Both the position numbers and the translations under genes were made by a program. Below, one piece after another: positions 11,670-21,479 of a stretch of DNA of 33,091 nt (positions are counted from its first letter, which is position 1; the number at the start of each line of letters is the position of its first letter). The notes under the pieces are model-generated. The model ran no database searches. It was not told where the DNA came from and saw only the letters and a list, made by a program, of their open reading frames with translations. Source of the stretch: Geminicoccaceae bacterium (GTDB lineage Bacteria > Pseudomonadota > Alphaproteobacteria > Geminicoccales > Geminicoccaceae); NCBI GenBank assembly GCA_007694015.1, contig RECO01000119.1:1-33091 (forward strand), written 5' to 3'.

Positions 11670-12137
11670 ATGCGCCATATAACCCGCCTTGTTGTTGGTG
11701 CGGTCTTTGCGACGTTTCTCGTCGCTGCGGCCGCGCCACAGAGTGAAGCCCGCCTGATCGAACCCAACGAGATGAATGGGTTCGCCGCCCGAAATCCGCT
11801 CGGCTTGGCATGGGATCGGGCGATCCGGAACGACTTCGAGTGGCTGATGGCGAGTTCGAAAATCTCCACGGCTTGCCGAACGGGTCGGGCGCAGTTCGAG
11901 GCCTATGTCGCGATGGTGGATTGCGCGATCGACGGCGGCGGACGAACGGCCCGGAACGACAAAGCCAGCCGGGTGGCAGCCTTCTCGGGTGTCGGCGGCG
12001 GTTCCGCGAGGAGCGGTGTGGCGCTCGACAACCCCGCACCAGGTGCAGGCGACCTTACCGTCGTCCCGCTGCCGGCGGCAGGCTGGTTGCTGTTTACCGC
12101 CCTGGGCGGCCTCGCCTACCTGCGCCACCGCGCCTGA
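11670..12137 (+). CDS. Secreted protein with VPLPA-CTERM sorting signal (ORF extends to 11649; 11670 favoured)
   Basis: Signal peptide MRHITRLVVGAVFATFLVAAAAPQSEA; C-terminus VPLPAAGWLLFTALGGLAYLRHRA (motif, TM, basic tail); GAGGG Shine-Dalgarno before 11670. Confidence 0.85.
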   Translation: MRHITRLVVGAVFATFLVAAAAPQSEARLIEPNEMNGFAARNPLGLAWDRAIRNDFEWLMASSKISTACRTGRAQFEAYVAMVDCAIDGGGRTARNDKASRVAAFSGVGGGSARSGVALDNPAPGAGDLTVVPLPAAGWLLFTALGGLAYLRHRA

Positions 12138-12217
12138 CCGCAGCGCTGCCAAGCCAACCGGCCGGGCGCGGGTGCGCGGGATGGTCGAGCTTCGCGGAAA
12201 ACGCGCCAACGCCTTCC

Positions 12218-12250
12218 CCTCGGGCGCCCACACTTGCGGGTCGCCCGAGG
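12218..12250. terminator. Putative bidirectional terminator between convergent genes
   Basis: CCTCGGGCG ... CGCCCGAGG 9-bp stem, inner CCC/GGG. Confidence 0.5.
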
Positions 12251-12287
12251 ACCCCAAGCCCCAGGTCAGGGGCGCCTCGCTGCCCGT

Positions 12288-13139
12288 TCACGCCTTTGAC
12301 GTGGTGCAGCGACGCTGCAGGGAAGCAGCGTCGGCGACGGCCTGGATGCCGTCCAGGGCCCTCTCGGCAGCCGCACGGCCGAGCGCGATCAGCTCCTCGG
12401 CGCGATGGAATTCGTGGGTCTGGATGTGGCCGATCGGCGGCACCAGGGTGAGGTCGGCCGGTGCCCCGGCTTGGCGCACCTGGCCCAGTTCGCGCATCAC
12501 CACGGCAAAGGCGGTGGTGAGCACCTGGAACGGGTTGCTCTTGATGGGCGCACCCGGGCGCAGCTGGCGGGCCTGGGCCACCCCCGCATAGTCACCCAAC
12601 AGATCGACCGCGATGATCCGCTCGGCGCCGAGGGCGCGACAGGCGTTGACCGGCACGGGTTGGATCAGACCACCGTCGATCAGGACCGCATCCTCGGTGA
12701 CGATCGGCTCGAAGATGCCGGGCAGCGAAATCGAGGTGCGCAACACCTCGGCGATCGGGCCTCGGGTCAACAAGCGCTCCTTGCCGGTGACGAGGTCGAG
12801 CCCGATGCTGGCGAAGGGCACCGGCAAGTCCTCGACCCGCATGGTCCCGAAATGCTGGCGAAAGCGCTTGAGGATGCGCTGCCCGCCGAGCAGCCCAGCA
12901 CCCCGGATCTGCAGGTCCGCGTAACCGGCAAGGCGCAGTCCCTTGGCCTCCAAGGCATCCCGTTCCAACCCGTCGAGCTTGCCGGCCAGATAAAAGGCGC
13001 CGGCCACCGCCCCGATCGACGCCCCGGTCACGACGTCGAAGCGCAAGCCCGCCGCCGTCAGCGCCTGCAGAATGCCGATATGCGCCCAGCCCCGCGCCGC
13101 ACCGCCACTCAGCACCAAGCCGAGCTTGGCGCGGGGCAC
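12288..13139 (-). CDS. Patatin-like phospholipase (RssA/NTE family)
   Basis: LGLVLSGGAARGWAHIGILQAL, GASIGAVAG (GxSxG), VLIDGGLIQPVPV (DGG); GTG start at 13139, 9 nt after the aroA stop. Confidence 0.92.
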   Translation of the reverse strand: MPRAKLGLVLSGGAARGWAHIGILQALTAAGLRFDVVTGASIGAVAGAFYLAGKLDGLERDALEAKGLRLAGYADLQIRGAGLLGGQRILKRFRQHFGTMRVEDLPVPFASIGLDLVTGKERLLTRGPIAEVLRTSISLPGIFEPIVTEDAVLIDGGLIQPVPVNACRALGAERIIAVDLLGDYAGVAQARQLRPGAPIKSNPFQVLTTAFAVVMRELGQVRQAGAPADLTLVPPIGHIQTHEFHRAEELIALGRAAAERALDGIQAVADAASLQRRCTTSKA

Positions 13140-13147
13140 CGCCCCAC

Positions 13148-14470
13148 TCAACCGGCCTCCACGCGGGCGCCCAACAGCTGCATCAACTCGACGAAGCCCG
13201 GAAAGCTCGTGGCGATGGTCTCGGCCCCGTCGACGGTGATCGGTGCTGCCGCGTTGAGCCCCAGCACGGCGAAGCTCATGGCGATGCGGTGGTCGTGCTG
13301 GGCATCGACGACGTTGCCGCCCTGCGGGCGCACCCCACGGCCGCCCTCGACCCTGAGCCAGTCCGGCCCCGCAGCCGCGCGCACGCCCGCCGCCGTCAGC
13401 CCGTCGGCCATCGCCTGCAAACGGTCGCTTTCCTTCACCCGCAGCTCGCCGATGCCCTGCATCAGCGTCGTCCCCTCGGCGAAGGCCGCGGCCACGGCCA
13501 GAATCGGGTACTCGTCGATCATCGACGGCGCCATCTCGGGCGGCACCTCGATCCCGCGCAAGGCGGAGCCGCGCACGACCAGGTCGGCGACCGCCTCGCC
13601 GGCAAGGTTGGCCGCATTCTCGAGCGCGATGTCGGCCCCCATCAGCTGCAGGACCTCGATCAGCCCGGTCCGCGTCGGGTTCATGCCGATCTGGCGGATC
13701 ACCACCTCGCTCCCCGGCTGCAACAGCGCCGCCGCCAGGGGAAAGGCGGCCGAGGACGGGTCGCCCGGCACGTCGAGCTCGAACGGCCGGAGCTCCGGCT
13801 GGCCGGTGATGGCGACGGTCGGCCGGCCGGCCGCGTCGTAGCCACGCTGGATCACCGCACCCATGGCCGCCAGCATGGTCTCGGTGTGGTCGCGGCTCGG
13901 GCTCGGCTCGCTCACCTCGGTGACGCCCATGGCGTGCAGACCGGCGAGCAGCACGGCCGACTTCACCTGCGCCGAGGCGACGGGGCTCGCATAGGCGATC
14001 GGCATGAGCTGGTCCGAGCCGGTCATGGTCAAAGGCAGCCGGTCGCCGTCCTGACCGCTCACCCGGACGCCCATCTGCTGCAGCGGGCGCAGCACCCGGC
14101 CCATCGGCCGGCGCCGCAGGGAAGCATCGCCCGTGAGTGTCGCGGCGAAGCCATGGCCGGCGAGCACCCCCATCAACAACCGCACGCCGGTGCCGGCATT
14201 GCCCAGATCGAGCACGTCGTCGGGCGCGCGGAGTCCGCCGACGCCGACCCCATGCACCACCACCGCATCGCCCGCCCGCTCGATCGGCACGCCGAGCTTG
14301 CCGAGGGCTTGCCACGTCGCGCGCACGTCCTCGCCTTCCAACAGGCCCCGGATGGTGCTCGTGCCGCTGGCAAGGGCCCCCAAGAGCAGGGCGCGGTGCG
14401 AAATCGACTTGTCGCCGGGTACGGCAACGGTGCCCCGAAGCGGGCCACTGGGATAGGCAGTCAGGCGCAT
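13148..14470 (-). CDS. aroA: 3-phosphoshikimate 1-carboxyvinyltransferase (EPSP synthase)
   Basis: 440 aa; VPGDKSISHRALLLGALASG, NAGTGVRLLMG, RVKESDRLQAMADGL motifs. Confidence 0.97.
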   Translation of the reverse strand: MRLTAYPSGPLRGTVAVPGDKSISHRALLLGALASGTSTIRGLLEGEDVRATWQALGKLGVPIERAGDAVVVHGVGVGGLRAPDDVLDLGNAGTGVRLLMGVLAGHGFAATLTGDASLRRRPMGRVLRPLQQMGVRVSGQDGDRLPLTMTGSDQLMPIAYASPVASAQVKSAVLLAGLHAMGVTEVSEPSPSRDHTETMLAAMGAVIQRGYDAAGRPTVAITGQPELRPFELDVPGDPSSAAFPLAAALLQPGSEVVIRQIGMNPTRTGLIEVLQLMGADIALENAANLAGEAVADLVVRGSALRGIEVPPEMAPSMIDEYPILAVAAAFAEGTTLMQGIGELRVKESDRLQAMADGLTAAGVRAAAGPDWLRVEGGRGVRPQGGNVVDAQHDHRIAMSFAVLGLNAAAPITVDGAETIATSFPGFVELMQLLGARVEAG

Positions 14471-14583
14471 GGATCGACCGTGATGGCAGGGCGGCGTGAA
14501 GGACGTGCCAAACGGGTTTTGACAGGCACCGTCGAACGTGGCAATCGCCGCGCCGGATCGAGATAGGATGAGGAGCGCCAGCC

Positions 14584-14913
14584 TTGGTCAAGCCCGAGTG
14601 GGGCACGAAGCGGATTTGCCAATCCTGCGGAGCCCGGTTCTACGATTTTCAGCGCTCGCCCATTATCTGCCCGGCCTGCGGGGCGACCTTCGAGCTGGAG
14701 GCGCTGACCCGCTCGCGTCGCGGCCGTGCCGTGCCTCGCGCGGCCGCCGTCGCCGCCGTCGAGCCGGCCGTCGCGGACGAGGACGACCTGGAGAAGTTGG
14801 AGGTCGACGAGGAGGCGGATGCCGACTTCGAGAGCGCCGACGAACTCGGCGAGGACGGTGACGTCGGCGACGTCATCGCGCCCGGCACCGACGACGACGA
14901 CGAGAACCGCTGA
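14584..14913 (+). CDS. TIGR02300/FYDLN-acid family zinc-ribbon protein
   Basis: 109 aa; MVKPEWGTKRICQSCGARFYDFQRSPIICPACGATFE then acidic tail; TTG start. Confidence 0.9.
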   Translation: MVKPEWGTKRICQSCGARFYDFQRSPIICPACGATFELEALTRSRRGRAVPRAAAVAAVEPAVADEDDLEKLEVDEEADADFESADELGEDGDVGDVIAPGTDDDDENR

Positions 14914-14920
14914 CACCGAG

Positions 14921-14948
14921 CCCCCGCCACACGGCCGCGTGGCGGGGG
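14921..14948. terminator. Bidirectional-type hairpin between FYDLN gene and opposing small ORF
   Basis: CCCCCGCCAC-ACGGCCGC-GTGGCGGGGG, perfect 10-bp stem. Confidence 0.65.
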
Positions 14949-14968
14949 CGGCCTGCGCGGCGCTCCGG

Positions 14969-15076
14969 CTAGAGGAGCAGGAACATGAAGCCCAGTGCCA
15001 CGCACAACAGGACGAACAGGACCCAACCGTAGACGTTGGCCTGACGCACACCCTGACGCAACCGCTCGCCGTTCAT
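14969..15076 (-). CDS. Putative 35-aa single-TM microprotein
   Basis: MNGERLRQGVRQANVYGWVLFVLLCVALGFMFLLL*; GGGAG Shine-Dalgarno-like site upstream; not in ORF track. Confidence 0.55.
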   Translation of the reverse strand: MNGERLRQGVRQANVYGWVLFVLLCVALGFMFLLL

Positions 15077-15158
15077 GGCCCAGCTCCCAGACGATTATTG
15101 GATCGCCTTCGGCTTAGAGGCAGCGCCGCGCCAAGGCAAGGCAATGCGCAGCCCGACC

Positions 15159-15272
15159 TCACCGCGATAGGACCACGACGGCGGCGACGATGAGCGCGTG
15201 CAGCGCCAACAGCAAGGCACCGATGACGACGGCGCCCCGAATGGCCCGCCGCCGCTGCGCCGCGTTCACCAC
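15159..15272 (-). CDS. Putative 37-aa single-TM microprotein
   Basis: (V/M)VNAAQRRRAIRGAVVIGALLLALHALIVAAVVVLSR*; basic N-terminus then TM; GTG start; not in ORF track. Confidence 0.45.
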   Translation of the reverse strand: MVNAAQRRRAIRGAVVIGALLLALHALIVAAVVVLSR

Positions 15273-15305
15273 CTTGGCCCCGCCACCCCGGCCGTCTCGT
15301 TCGCC

Positions 15306-18300
15306 TCAGTCCGAAGCCCGCCCATAGCCGCCTCCCGCCGGGGTCTGCAAGACGAGCGCGTCGCCCGGCTCGACCCACCGCTTGTCGCGCCCGCCCATCG
15401 CATCGAGGGTGCCGTCGGCGCGCTCGATCCATTGCCGGCCGACCGCTCCCGGCGACCCGCCCGCCAGGCCGAAGGGCGCCACCTCGCGGTGGTTGGCGAG
15501 CGTGATGACCTCCATCGCCTCGTGAAAGACGAGCTTCCTGATGGTGCCGTCCCCGCCCTTGTGCCGGCCCTTGCCGCCCGTGCCGTGGTTGATGCGGTGG
15601 TAGGCGAGCGTCACCGGAAAGCGCACTTCCAACAGTTCCGGGTCGGTGAGGCGCGAGTTGGTCATGTGGGTGTGGACGGCCGAAGTGCCGTCGTAGTCCG
15701 GCCCGGCCCCGGCGCCGCCGCAGAGCGTCTCGTAGTTCTGGTACTTGGCGTTGCCGTAGGTGACGTTGTTCATCGTCCCCTGCGCTGCCGCCATCACGCC
15801 CAAGGCTCCCATCAGCGTGTTGGTGATCCACTGCGAGGTTTCGACATTGCCGGCGCAGACCGCCGCCGGATAGCGGCAGTTGATCATCGAGCCTTCGGGG
15901 ATGACGAGGTCGATCGGCGCCAAACAGCCCTCGTTCAAGGGGATGTCGGCATCGACCAGGGTGCGGAAGACGTAGAGCACCGCCGCCCGCGCCACCGCCG
16001 CCGGACAGTTGAAGTTGTTTTCAGCCTGCGGTGACGTGCCGGTGAAATCCACCTTCGCGCGGCGCTTGGCCTTGTCGATGGTGATGGCGACGTGGCACTC
16101 CTGGCCGAGGTCGTTGGCGTAGACGAAACGGCCATCGTGCAGCCGGTCCAGCACCCGGCGCACCTGCTCCGCGGCATTGGCCTGGACGTGGCGCATATAG
16201 GCCTGCACCACCTCCAGGCCGAACTGCTCGACCATCTTCACGAGCTCGCTGGCCCCTTTGTGACAGGAGGCCAGCTGCGCCTGCAGATCGGCCACGTTCT
16301 GCTCGGGGTTGCGCGCGGGATAGGGGCCGGAATTCAACAGCTCGACCAGCGCCTCCAGGCGCAACTCGCCCCCCTCCATCAGCGTGAAGTCGTCGAACAG
16401 CACGCCTTCCTGGTCGATGTGCACGCTGTCGGACGGCATCGAGCCGGGCGTGATGCCGCCGATGTCGGCCTGATGCGCCCGCGCCCCGGTGAGGAAGATC
16501 AGCCGGCCGGCCTGGTCGAACACCGGCATGATCACGGTGACGTCCGGCAGATGCGTGCCGCCGTTGTAGGGGTTGTTGAGCGCGATCGCGTCGCCCGGCT
16601 TCAACTTGCGCCCGCGCGCCTGCAACACGGCGCGCACGCTCTCGCTCATCGAGCCCAAATGCACCGGCATGTGCGGCGCGTTGGCCACGAGCCCGCCGTC
16701 CGGGTCGAACACGGCACAGGAGAAATCCAGCCGCTCCTTCACGTTGACCGAATAGGCCGTGTTCTGCAGCGTCACGCCCATCTGCTCGGCCACGGTCATG
16801 AAGAGGTTGTTGAAGACCTCCAGCATGATCGGGTCGGCATCGGTGCCGACGGCGACCTGGCGCGCGGCTTTCTGCCGGCGCTCCAAAATCAAATGGTCGC
16901 GGTCGTTGAGGCTCGCCCGCCATTCGGGCTCGACCACCACGGTGGTCGTGTCGGCGACGATCAGGGCCGGCCCGTCGACCGTGTCGAACGGGCGCAGATC
17001 CGCGCGGTCGTAGACGGCCGCCTCGAACGCCTCGGGCGGGGCGTGCGGCGAGGCGCTGGTGAACAGGCAGAGGGTGCGCCGCGGCTTCACCCCGGCATCG
17101 ACCAGGTGCGGCACCATCGCCTCCACCGGCTCGTCGATCTCCTCCATGGCGGCGATCGCCTCCACCGCCACCTGCTCGATCACCAGCTCGCGCCCCGCCA
17201 CGACGAAGCCGTAGCGCGCCCGGTGCTCGGCCTCGAAGGCGACCCGGAGTGCGATGGCATCGCCCATCGCCACTTCCAGGGCCGTGACGGTGCCGGCATA
17301 GCGGAGATGCAACCGAGTTTCCGTCGCGAGGCGGCCACTCGGCACGTCCTGTGCCCCCAACTCGGCCAGCGCCTCCTCGATCAGCTCCCGCTCGATCGTT
17401 CGCAACTCCCGCATCAAGCCATCGTCGAGCGGGCGCTCGACCGAGCGCTGGCGCAACGTGCGCACGTCGGCGAGGCCGATGCCGTAGGCGGAGAGGACGG
17501 ACGCGAAGGGGTGGATCATCACCCGCTGCATGCCGAGCGCATCGGCCACGGCACAGGCGTGCTGCCCGCCCGCCCCGCCGAAGCAGACCAGCGTGTAGCG
17601 CTGGACGTCGTAGCCCTTCTGGATCGAGATCTCCTTGATCGCGTTCGCCATGTTGTCGTTGGCGATGGTCAAGGCCCCGTGCGCCAGCTCCTCCGGGGTG
17701 TAGACGGTCCCGGTCTCGGCTTCGACCTTGCGGACGAGCTCGGCCAAGCGCTGCCGGGCGGCTTGGGGGTCCAACGGCGCGTCGGCACCCGGGCCGAACA
17801 CGGCCGGAAAGGCCTCGGGCAAAAGCTTGCCGGTGATCAGGTTGCAGTCCGTCACCGTCAACGGTCCGCCCTTGCGGTAGCAGGCGGGGCCGGGATGCGC
17901 GCCCGCACTCTCCGGGCCGACCCGGAACTTGCCGCCCTCGAAGGCGACGATCGAGCCACCGCCGGCGGCCACCGTGTGGATCGCCATCATGGGTGCCCGC
18001 ATCCGCACGCCCGCGACCTCGGTCTCGAAGCGCCGCTCCAACTGCCCCGCATAGTGCGTCACGTCGGTCGAGGTGCCGCCCATGTCGAAGCCGATGATCC
18101 GCTCGAACCCCGCGAGCGCCGCCGTCTTGACCGCCCCGACCACGCCGCCGGCGGGCCCGGACAGGATCGCGTCCTTGCCGTGAAAGCGCCTGGCATCGAC
18201 CAGCCCGCCGTTCGACTGCATGAACATCAACCTGGCCTCGCCCGTCGCCGCCGCCACCTGGTCGACGTAACGCCTGAGGATCGGCGAGAGATAGGCATCG

Positions 18301-18929
18301 ACCACGGTGGTGTCGCCGCGGCCGACGATCTTCAGCAGGGGCGAGGCTTCGTGGCTCAGCGACACCTGCGCAAAGCCGATCTCGCGGGCAATGGCACCGA
18401 GCCGCCGCTCGTGCTCGGCGAAGCGGTAAGCGTGCATCAAGACGATGGCGATGGCGCGAAAACCGGCATCGAAGGCCGCCTGAAAGGCCGCGCGCGCCGC
18501 CGCCTCGTCGAGCGGGCGCATCACCTCGCCTGCCGCATTCACCCGCTCGTCGATCTCGACGACGCGGGTGTAGAGCTGGCTCGGCAGCACGATCCGCCGG
18601 GCGAAGATATCCGGGCGCTGCTGGTAGCCGATGCGCAAGGCGTCGCCGAAGCCCTGGGTGATGGCGAGCACCGTCGGCTCGCCCTTGCGCTCCAAGAGCG
18701 CGTTGGTCGCCACCGTCGTCCCCATCTTGATGGCGCCGATGCGCGCGGCCGGCAGCGTCGCCCCGGGTGGCGCCTCCAGAATGCGGCGCATCCCCTCGAT
18801 CGCGGCGTCGTCGTAGTGCTCGGGGTCTTCCGAGAGCAGCTTGGTCACGCTCAAGGCGCCATCGGGCGCTTTGGCCACGATGTCGGTAAAGGTCCCACCC
18901 CGGTCGATCCAAAATTGCCAACGCGCCAC
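15306..18929 (-). CDS. 5-oxoprolinase-type fused hydantoinase A/B protein
   Basis: 1207 aa; [32 protein letters not shown], then HyuB-like half ([19 protein letters not shown]...[22 protein letters not shown]). Confidence 0.93.
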   Translation of the reverse strand: MARWQFWIDRGGTFTDIVAKAPDGALSVTKLLSEDPEHYDDAAIEGMRRILEAPPGATLPAARIGAIKMGTTVATNALLERKGEPTVLAITQGFGDALRIGYQQRPDIFARRIVLPSQLYTRVVEIDERVNAAGEVMRPLDEAAARAAFQAAFDAGFRAIAIVLMHAYRFAEHERRLGAIAREIGFAQVSLSHEASPLLKIVGRGDTTVVDAYLSPILRRYVDQVAAATGEARLMFMQSNGGLVDARRFHGKDAILSGPAGGVVGAVKTAALAGFERIIGFDMGGTSTDVTHYAGQLERRFETEVAGVRMRAPMMAIHTVAAGGGSIVAFEGGKFRVGPESAGAHPGPACYRKGGPLTVTDCNLITGKLLPEAFPAVFGPGADAPLDPQAARQRLAELVRKVEAETGTVYTPEELAHGALTIANDNMANAIKEISIQKGYDVQRYTLVCFGGAGGQHACAVADALGMQRVMIHPFASVLSAYGIGLADVRTLRQRSVERPLDDGLMRELRTIERELIEEALAELGAQDVPSGRLATETRLHLRYAGTVTALEVAMGDAIALRVAFEAEHRARYGFVVAGRELVIEQVAVEAIAAMEEIDEPVEAMVPHLVDAGVKPRRTLCLFTSASPHAPPEAFEAAVYDRADLRPFDTVDGPALIVADTTTVVVEPEWRASLNDRDHLILERRQKAARQVAVGTDADPIMLEVFNNLFMTVAEQMGVTLQNTAYSVNVKERLDFSCAVFDPDGGLVANAPHMPVHLGSMSESVRAVLQARGRKLKPGDAIALNNPYNGGTHLPDVTVIMPVFDQAGRLIFLTGARAHQADIGGITPGSMPSDSVHIDQEGVLFDDFTLMEGGELRLEALVELLNSGPYPARNPEQNVADLQAQLASCHKGASELVKMVEQFGLEVVQAYMRHVQANAAEQVRRVLDRLHDGRFVYANDLGQECHVAITIDKAKRRAKVDFTGTSPQAENNFNCPAAVARAAVLYVFRTLVDADIPLNEGCLAPIDLVIPEGSMINCRYPAAVCAGNVETSQWITNTLMGALGVMAAAQGTMNNVTYGNAKYQNYETLCGGAGAGPDYDGTSAVHTHMTNSRLTDPELLEVRFPVTLAYHRINHGTGGKGRHKGGDGTIRKLVFHEAMEVITLANHREVAPFGLAGGSPGAVGRQWIERADGTLDAMGGRDKRWVEPGDALVLQTPAGGGYGRASD

Positions 18930-19044
18930 GGCTCTCTCCCCTCGCCTTTGCCGGCTATAGCCGAGGTCGCGCGTTAGGCGAAAGGAACGGCTTGTTCAAA
19001 AAGCGCCAAGGTCCCACCTCCTTGGCGGCGAGAGGAGGGTTGCC

Positions 19045-19425
19045 GTGCGTTATCTGTGGCTCGGGCTGGGGTGGAGCTGCGTCGGCCTCGCCATGGTCGG
19101 CACGACCATGCCGGTGCTGCCGACGGTGCCGTTCCTCCTCGTCGCGGTCTGGGCCTTCTCGAAGGGTTCGCCCGAGGCACGCGAATGGCTGTTCCGTCAC
19201 CCGAAATACGGGCCGATGCTGCAGGGCTGGTGCGAGCAGGGTGCCGTTCCCCGCACCGCCAAGATCGCCTCGGCCGTCGCCATGGCCGTCAGCTTCGTCA
19301 TCATCGTCCTGGTGACCAACTTCCCCGTCTGGGTGTTGGTGCTGAAGGGCATGTTGTTCGTGGCGATCGCCGTCTTCGTCGCCACCCGCCCGGAACCGAT
19401 CCCCCAACCCCGCACGATCGACTAG
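19045..19425 (+). CDS. DUF454 (YbaN-like) membrane protein
   Basis: 126 aa; LGLAMVGTTMPVLPTVPFLLVAVWAFSKGSPEAREWLFRHPKYGPML; GTG start. Confidence 0.9.
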   Translation: MRYLWLGLGWSCVGLAMVGTTMPVLPTVPFLLVAVWAFSKGSPEAREWLFRHPKYGPMLQGWCEQGAVPRTAKIASAVAMAVSFVIIVLVTNFPVWVLVLKGMLFVAIAVFVATRPEPIPQPRTID

Positions 19426-19451
19426 TCCACTTTTTCGAAGTTCCGGGGGGC

Positions 19452-19475
19452 GCGGGGGGCCATCAAGCCCCCCGC
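19452..19475. terminator. Terminator-like hairpin between convergent genes
   Basis: GCGGGGGGC-CATCAA-GCCCCCCGC, 9-bp perfect stem. Confidence 0.65.
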
Positions 19476-19501
19476 ATCGCCTTCGCTTCTTTCAGCTTTG
19501 C

Positions 19502-19612
19502 CTATCGCCGCCGGCGCACCCGCGCCAGGGCCGGCTCCGGGCGGCGGGGCACGGTGAGAAAGAACAGGAAACCCACGAGCGACAGGCGGGCGAAGTCGAG
19601 CAGGGTTTGCAT
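19502..19612 (-). CDS. Putative 36-aa microprotein with hydrophobic N-terminal half
   Basis: MQTLLDFARLSLVGFLFFLTVPRRPEPALARVRRRR*; ATG at 19612 preceded by GGAGAG. Confidence 0.5.
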   Translation of the reverse strand: MQTLLDFARLSLVGFLFFLTVPRRPEPALARVRRRR

Positions 19613-19662
19613 CGTATCTCTCCGTTGGTTCGATGCGCTTACGTCCGAACCGAGCCCTCGGA

Positions 19663-20076
19663 TCACGTCTCCAGGCCGCCCATCCGGCAAATGCGGCGCC
19701 AGGCATCGTCGGCGATCGGCATCACCGAGAGACGGGATTGGCGCACCAGCGCCAGGTCCTGCAATTCGGGCGTGGCCTTGATGGCGGCGAGGGTGACGGG
19801 CTCGGGCAGGGCCTCGAGCGGCACGACGTCCACCTGGACGAATTTGCCGGCCGGATCATCCGGGGCGGCGTAGGCCGTGCGCACGATCTCCATGATGCCG
19901 AGCACGGCCGGGTCCTTGACCGAGCGGTAGAAGAAGGCGCGCTCGCCCGCTTGCATCGCCCGCATGTTGGCCGCGGCTTGATGGTTGCGCACGCCGTTCC
20001 ATTCGGTGCGCTGATCGGCGATGAACCGCTCCCAGGAATAGTCGCCGGGTTCGGTCTTGAAGAGCCAATAGGCCAT
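19663..20076 (-). CDS. EVE domain-containing protein
   Basis: 137 aa; MAYWLFKTEPGDYSWERF, WNGVRNHQAAANMRAMQAGERAFFYRS. Confidence 0.95.
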   Translation of the reverse strand: MAYWLFKTEPGDYSWERFIADQRTEWNGVRNHQAAANMRAMQAGERAFFYRSVKDPAVLGIMEIVRTAYAAPDDPAGKFVQVDVVPLEALPEPVTLAAIKATPELQDLALVRQSRLSVMPIADDAWRRICRMGGLET

Positions 20077-20166
20077 GTTCGTCCTCGCTGCGTCGCTCGC
20101 GAAGCCTTGCTAGCGGGCCAGGGCGCCTGCGACTATCCCACGCGTAGCGAAGCGAGGTGATGGGCC

Positions 20167-21060
20167 ATGGACGCGACGCGCCGAGCAACGCTGATCGGGT
20201 TCGGGGCGGTGCTGTTGTGGGCGCTGTTGGCCCCCTTGGCCGTCTTGAGCGACGGCCTGCCGCCCTTTCTCACCACGGGCCTCGCCTTCGTCGTGGTGAC
20301 GGCGGTGGGCCTCTTGGACCTCGCCCGGCGCGGCGAAAGCTGGCGCCGCGCGCTCGCGCCGCGGCCGGTCAATTGGCTCTTCGCTACCGCCGGCCTGTTC
20401 GGCTTCCACGCGTTCTATTTCACGGCCCTGCGCGTGGCGCCGCCGGTCGAGGCAAGCCTGATCATCTATCTCTGGCCGCTCCACATCGTGCTCCTGCAAG
20501 CGCTCCTCCCGGGCGGCAGCTTCACGGTTCGCCACGTCGTTGGCGCGCTGATGGGCCTCGGCGGCACGGCCGTGCTGTTGACCCGCGAGGCTGCCCCGGC
20601 CTTCGCCGACGTCCCGGCCTTGGGCTACATCACGGCCGTCGCCGCCGGGCTGACCTGGGCCGGCTATTCCGTCCTCAACCACCGCGTCAACGAAGGGGTG
20701 GCGACCGACGCGGTCACCGGCTTCTGCGCCGCCACGGCCGTCTTGGCGCTGCTCTGCCACCTGCTCTTCGAGCCGACCGCAGCACTGGCCACCCGCGATC
20801 TGGTCGCCGTCCTGCTCCTGGGTCTCGGCCCCGTCGGCCTCGCCTTTTTTTTGTGGGACTACGGCACCAAGCACGGCGATCTGCGCATGTTGGGCGTTTC
20901 CGCCTATGCCGCCCCGTTGCTCTCGACCGTCATCCTGGTGGCGATGGGGCTCGCACCGTTGACCTTCGGGTTGGCGCTCGCGGCCGCCCTCATCGTCGGC
21001 GGCGCGGCCTGGGCTTCGGACGATCTGTGGCAGCGCGGACGCGACGGCCCCATGCCGTGA
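20167..21060 (+). CDS. EamA/DMT-family exporter (YddG-like)
   Basis: 297 aa, about 10 TM; FHAFYFTALRVAPPVEASLIIYLWPL. Confidence 0.85.
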   Translation: MDATRRATLIGFGAVLLWALLAPLAVLSDGLPPFLTTGLAFVVVTAVGLLDLARRGESWRRALAPRPVNWLFATAGLFGFHAFYFTALRVAPPVEASLIIYLWPLHIVLLQALLPGGSFTVRHVVGALMGLGGTAVLLTREAAPAFADVPALGYITAVAAGLTWAGYSVLNHRVNEGVATDAVTGFCAATAVLALLCHLLFEPTAALATRDLVAVLLLGLGPVGLAFFLWDYGTKHGDLRMLGVSAYAAPLLSTVILVAMGLAPLTFGLALAAALIVGGAAWASDDLWQRGRDGPMP

Positions 21061-21137
21061 ACGCAGTCGTGAGCGGCTCCCGCCTCGGCTAAGATTGCGG
21101 TTTCGGCAGTCGCTCGCCGCCAAGGTAGCATTGGTCC

Positions 21138-21479
21138 ATGCTCGGCTTCTTCGTTCTCATCCTGGCATTGCTGTTCGTCGGTGAAGCGCTGTCGGCGGCG
21201 TTCTTGCCGATCATCCCGGGCCCCATCATTGGCATGGCGTTGCTCTTGGGCATCCTGATCGCACGCGGCGGCGTGCCGGCGAGCTTCGTCGCCCCGGCCA
21301 ATGGCCTGGTCGGGCTGTTGACCCTGTTCATCCTGCCGGCGAGCCTCGGCATCATCGCCGAATGGGGTCTTTTGGGCGACGGCTGGCCCATCTTCCTCAC
21401 CGTTGCCGCCGCGGGTGCCCTGCTCACCGCCGCGGTCACGGCCCTGCTCGCCTGGGCGCTCCTGCCGCGACGCCAATGA
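21138..21479 (+). CDS. CidA/LrgA family holin-like protein
   Basis: 113 aa, 4 TM; FLPIIPGPIIGMALLLG. Confidence 0.9.
   Translation: MLGFFVLILALLFVGEALSAAFLPIIPGPIIGMALLLGILIARGGVPASFVAPANGLVGLLTLFILPASLGIIAEWGLLGDGWPIFLTVAAAGALLTAAVTALLAWALLPRRQ

Noticed and set aside
13140-14606. Upstream part of the 772-aa minus-strand ORF (12288-14606)
   Set aside because: Out-of-frame copy of the aroA region (Arg/Gly/Ala-rich); only the C-terminal patatin part is real, so a fusion is not supported.
16021-18977. 966-aa minus and 961-aa plus ORFs across the oxoprolinase gene
   Set aside because: Shifted and antisense shadow frames; the HyuA/HyuB motifs lie only in 15306-18929.
19663-20076. EVE-domain gene as part of a defence or modified-base system
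   Set aside because: No restriction, methylase or other defence genes nearby; standalone EVE proteins are common in alphaproteobacteria.
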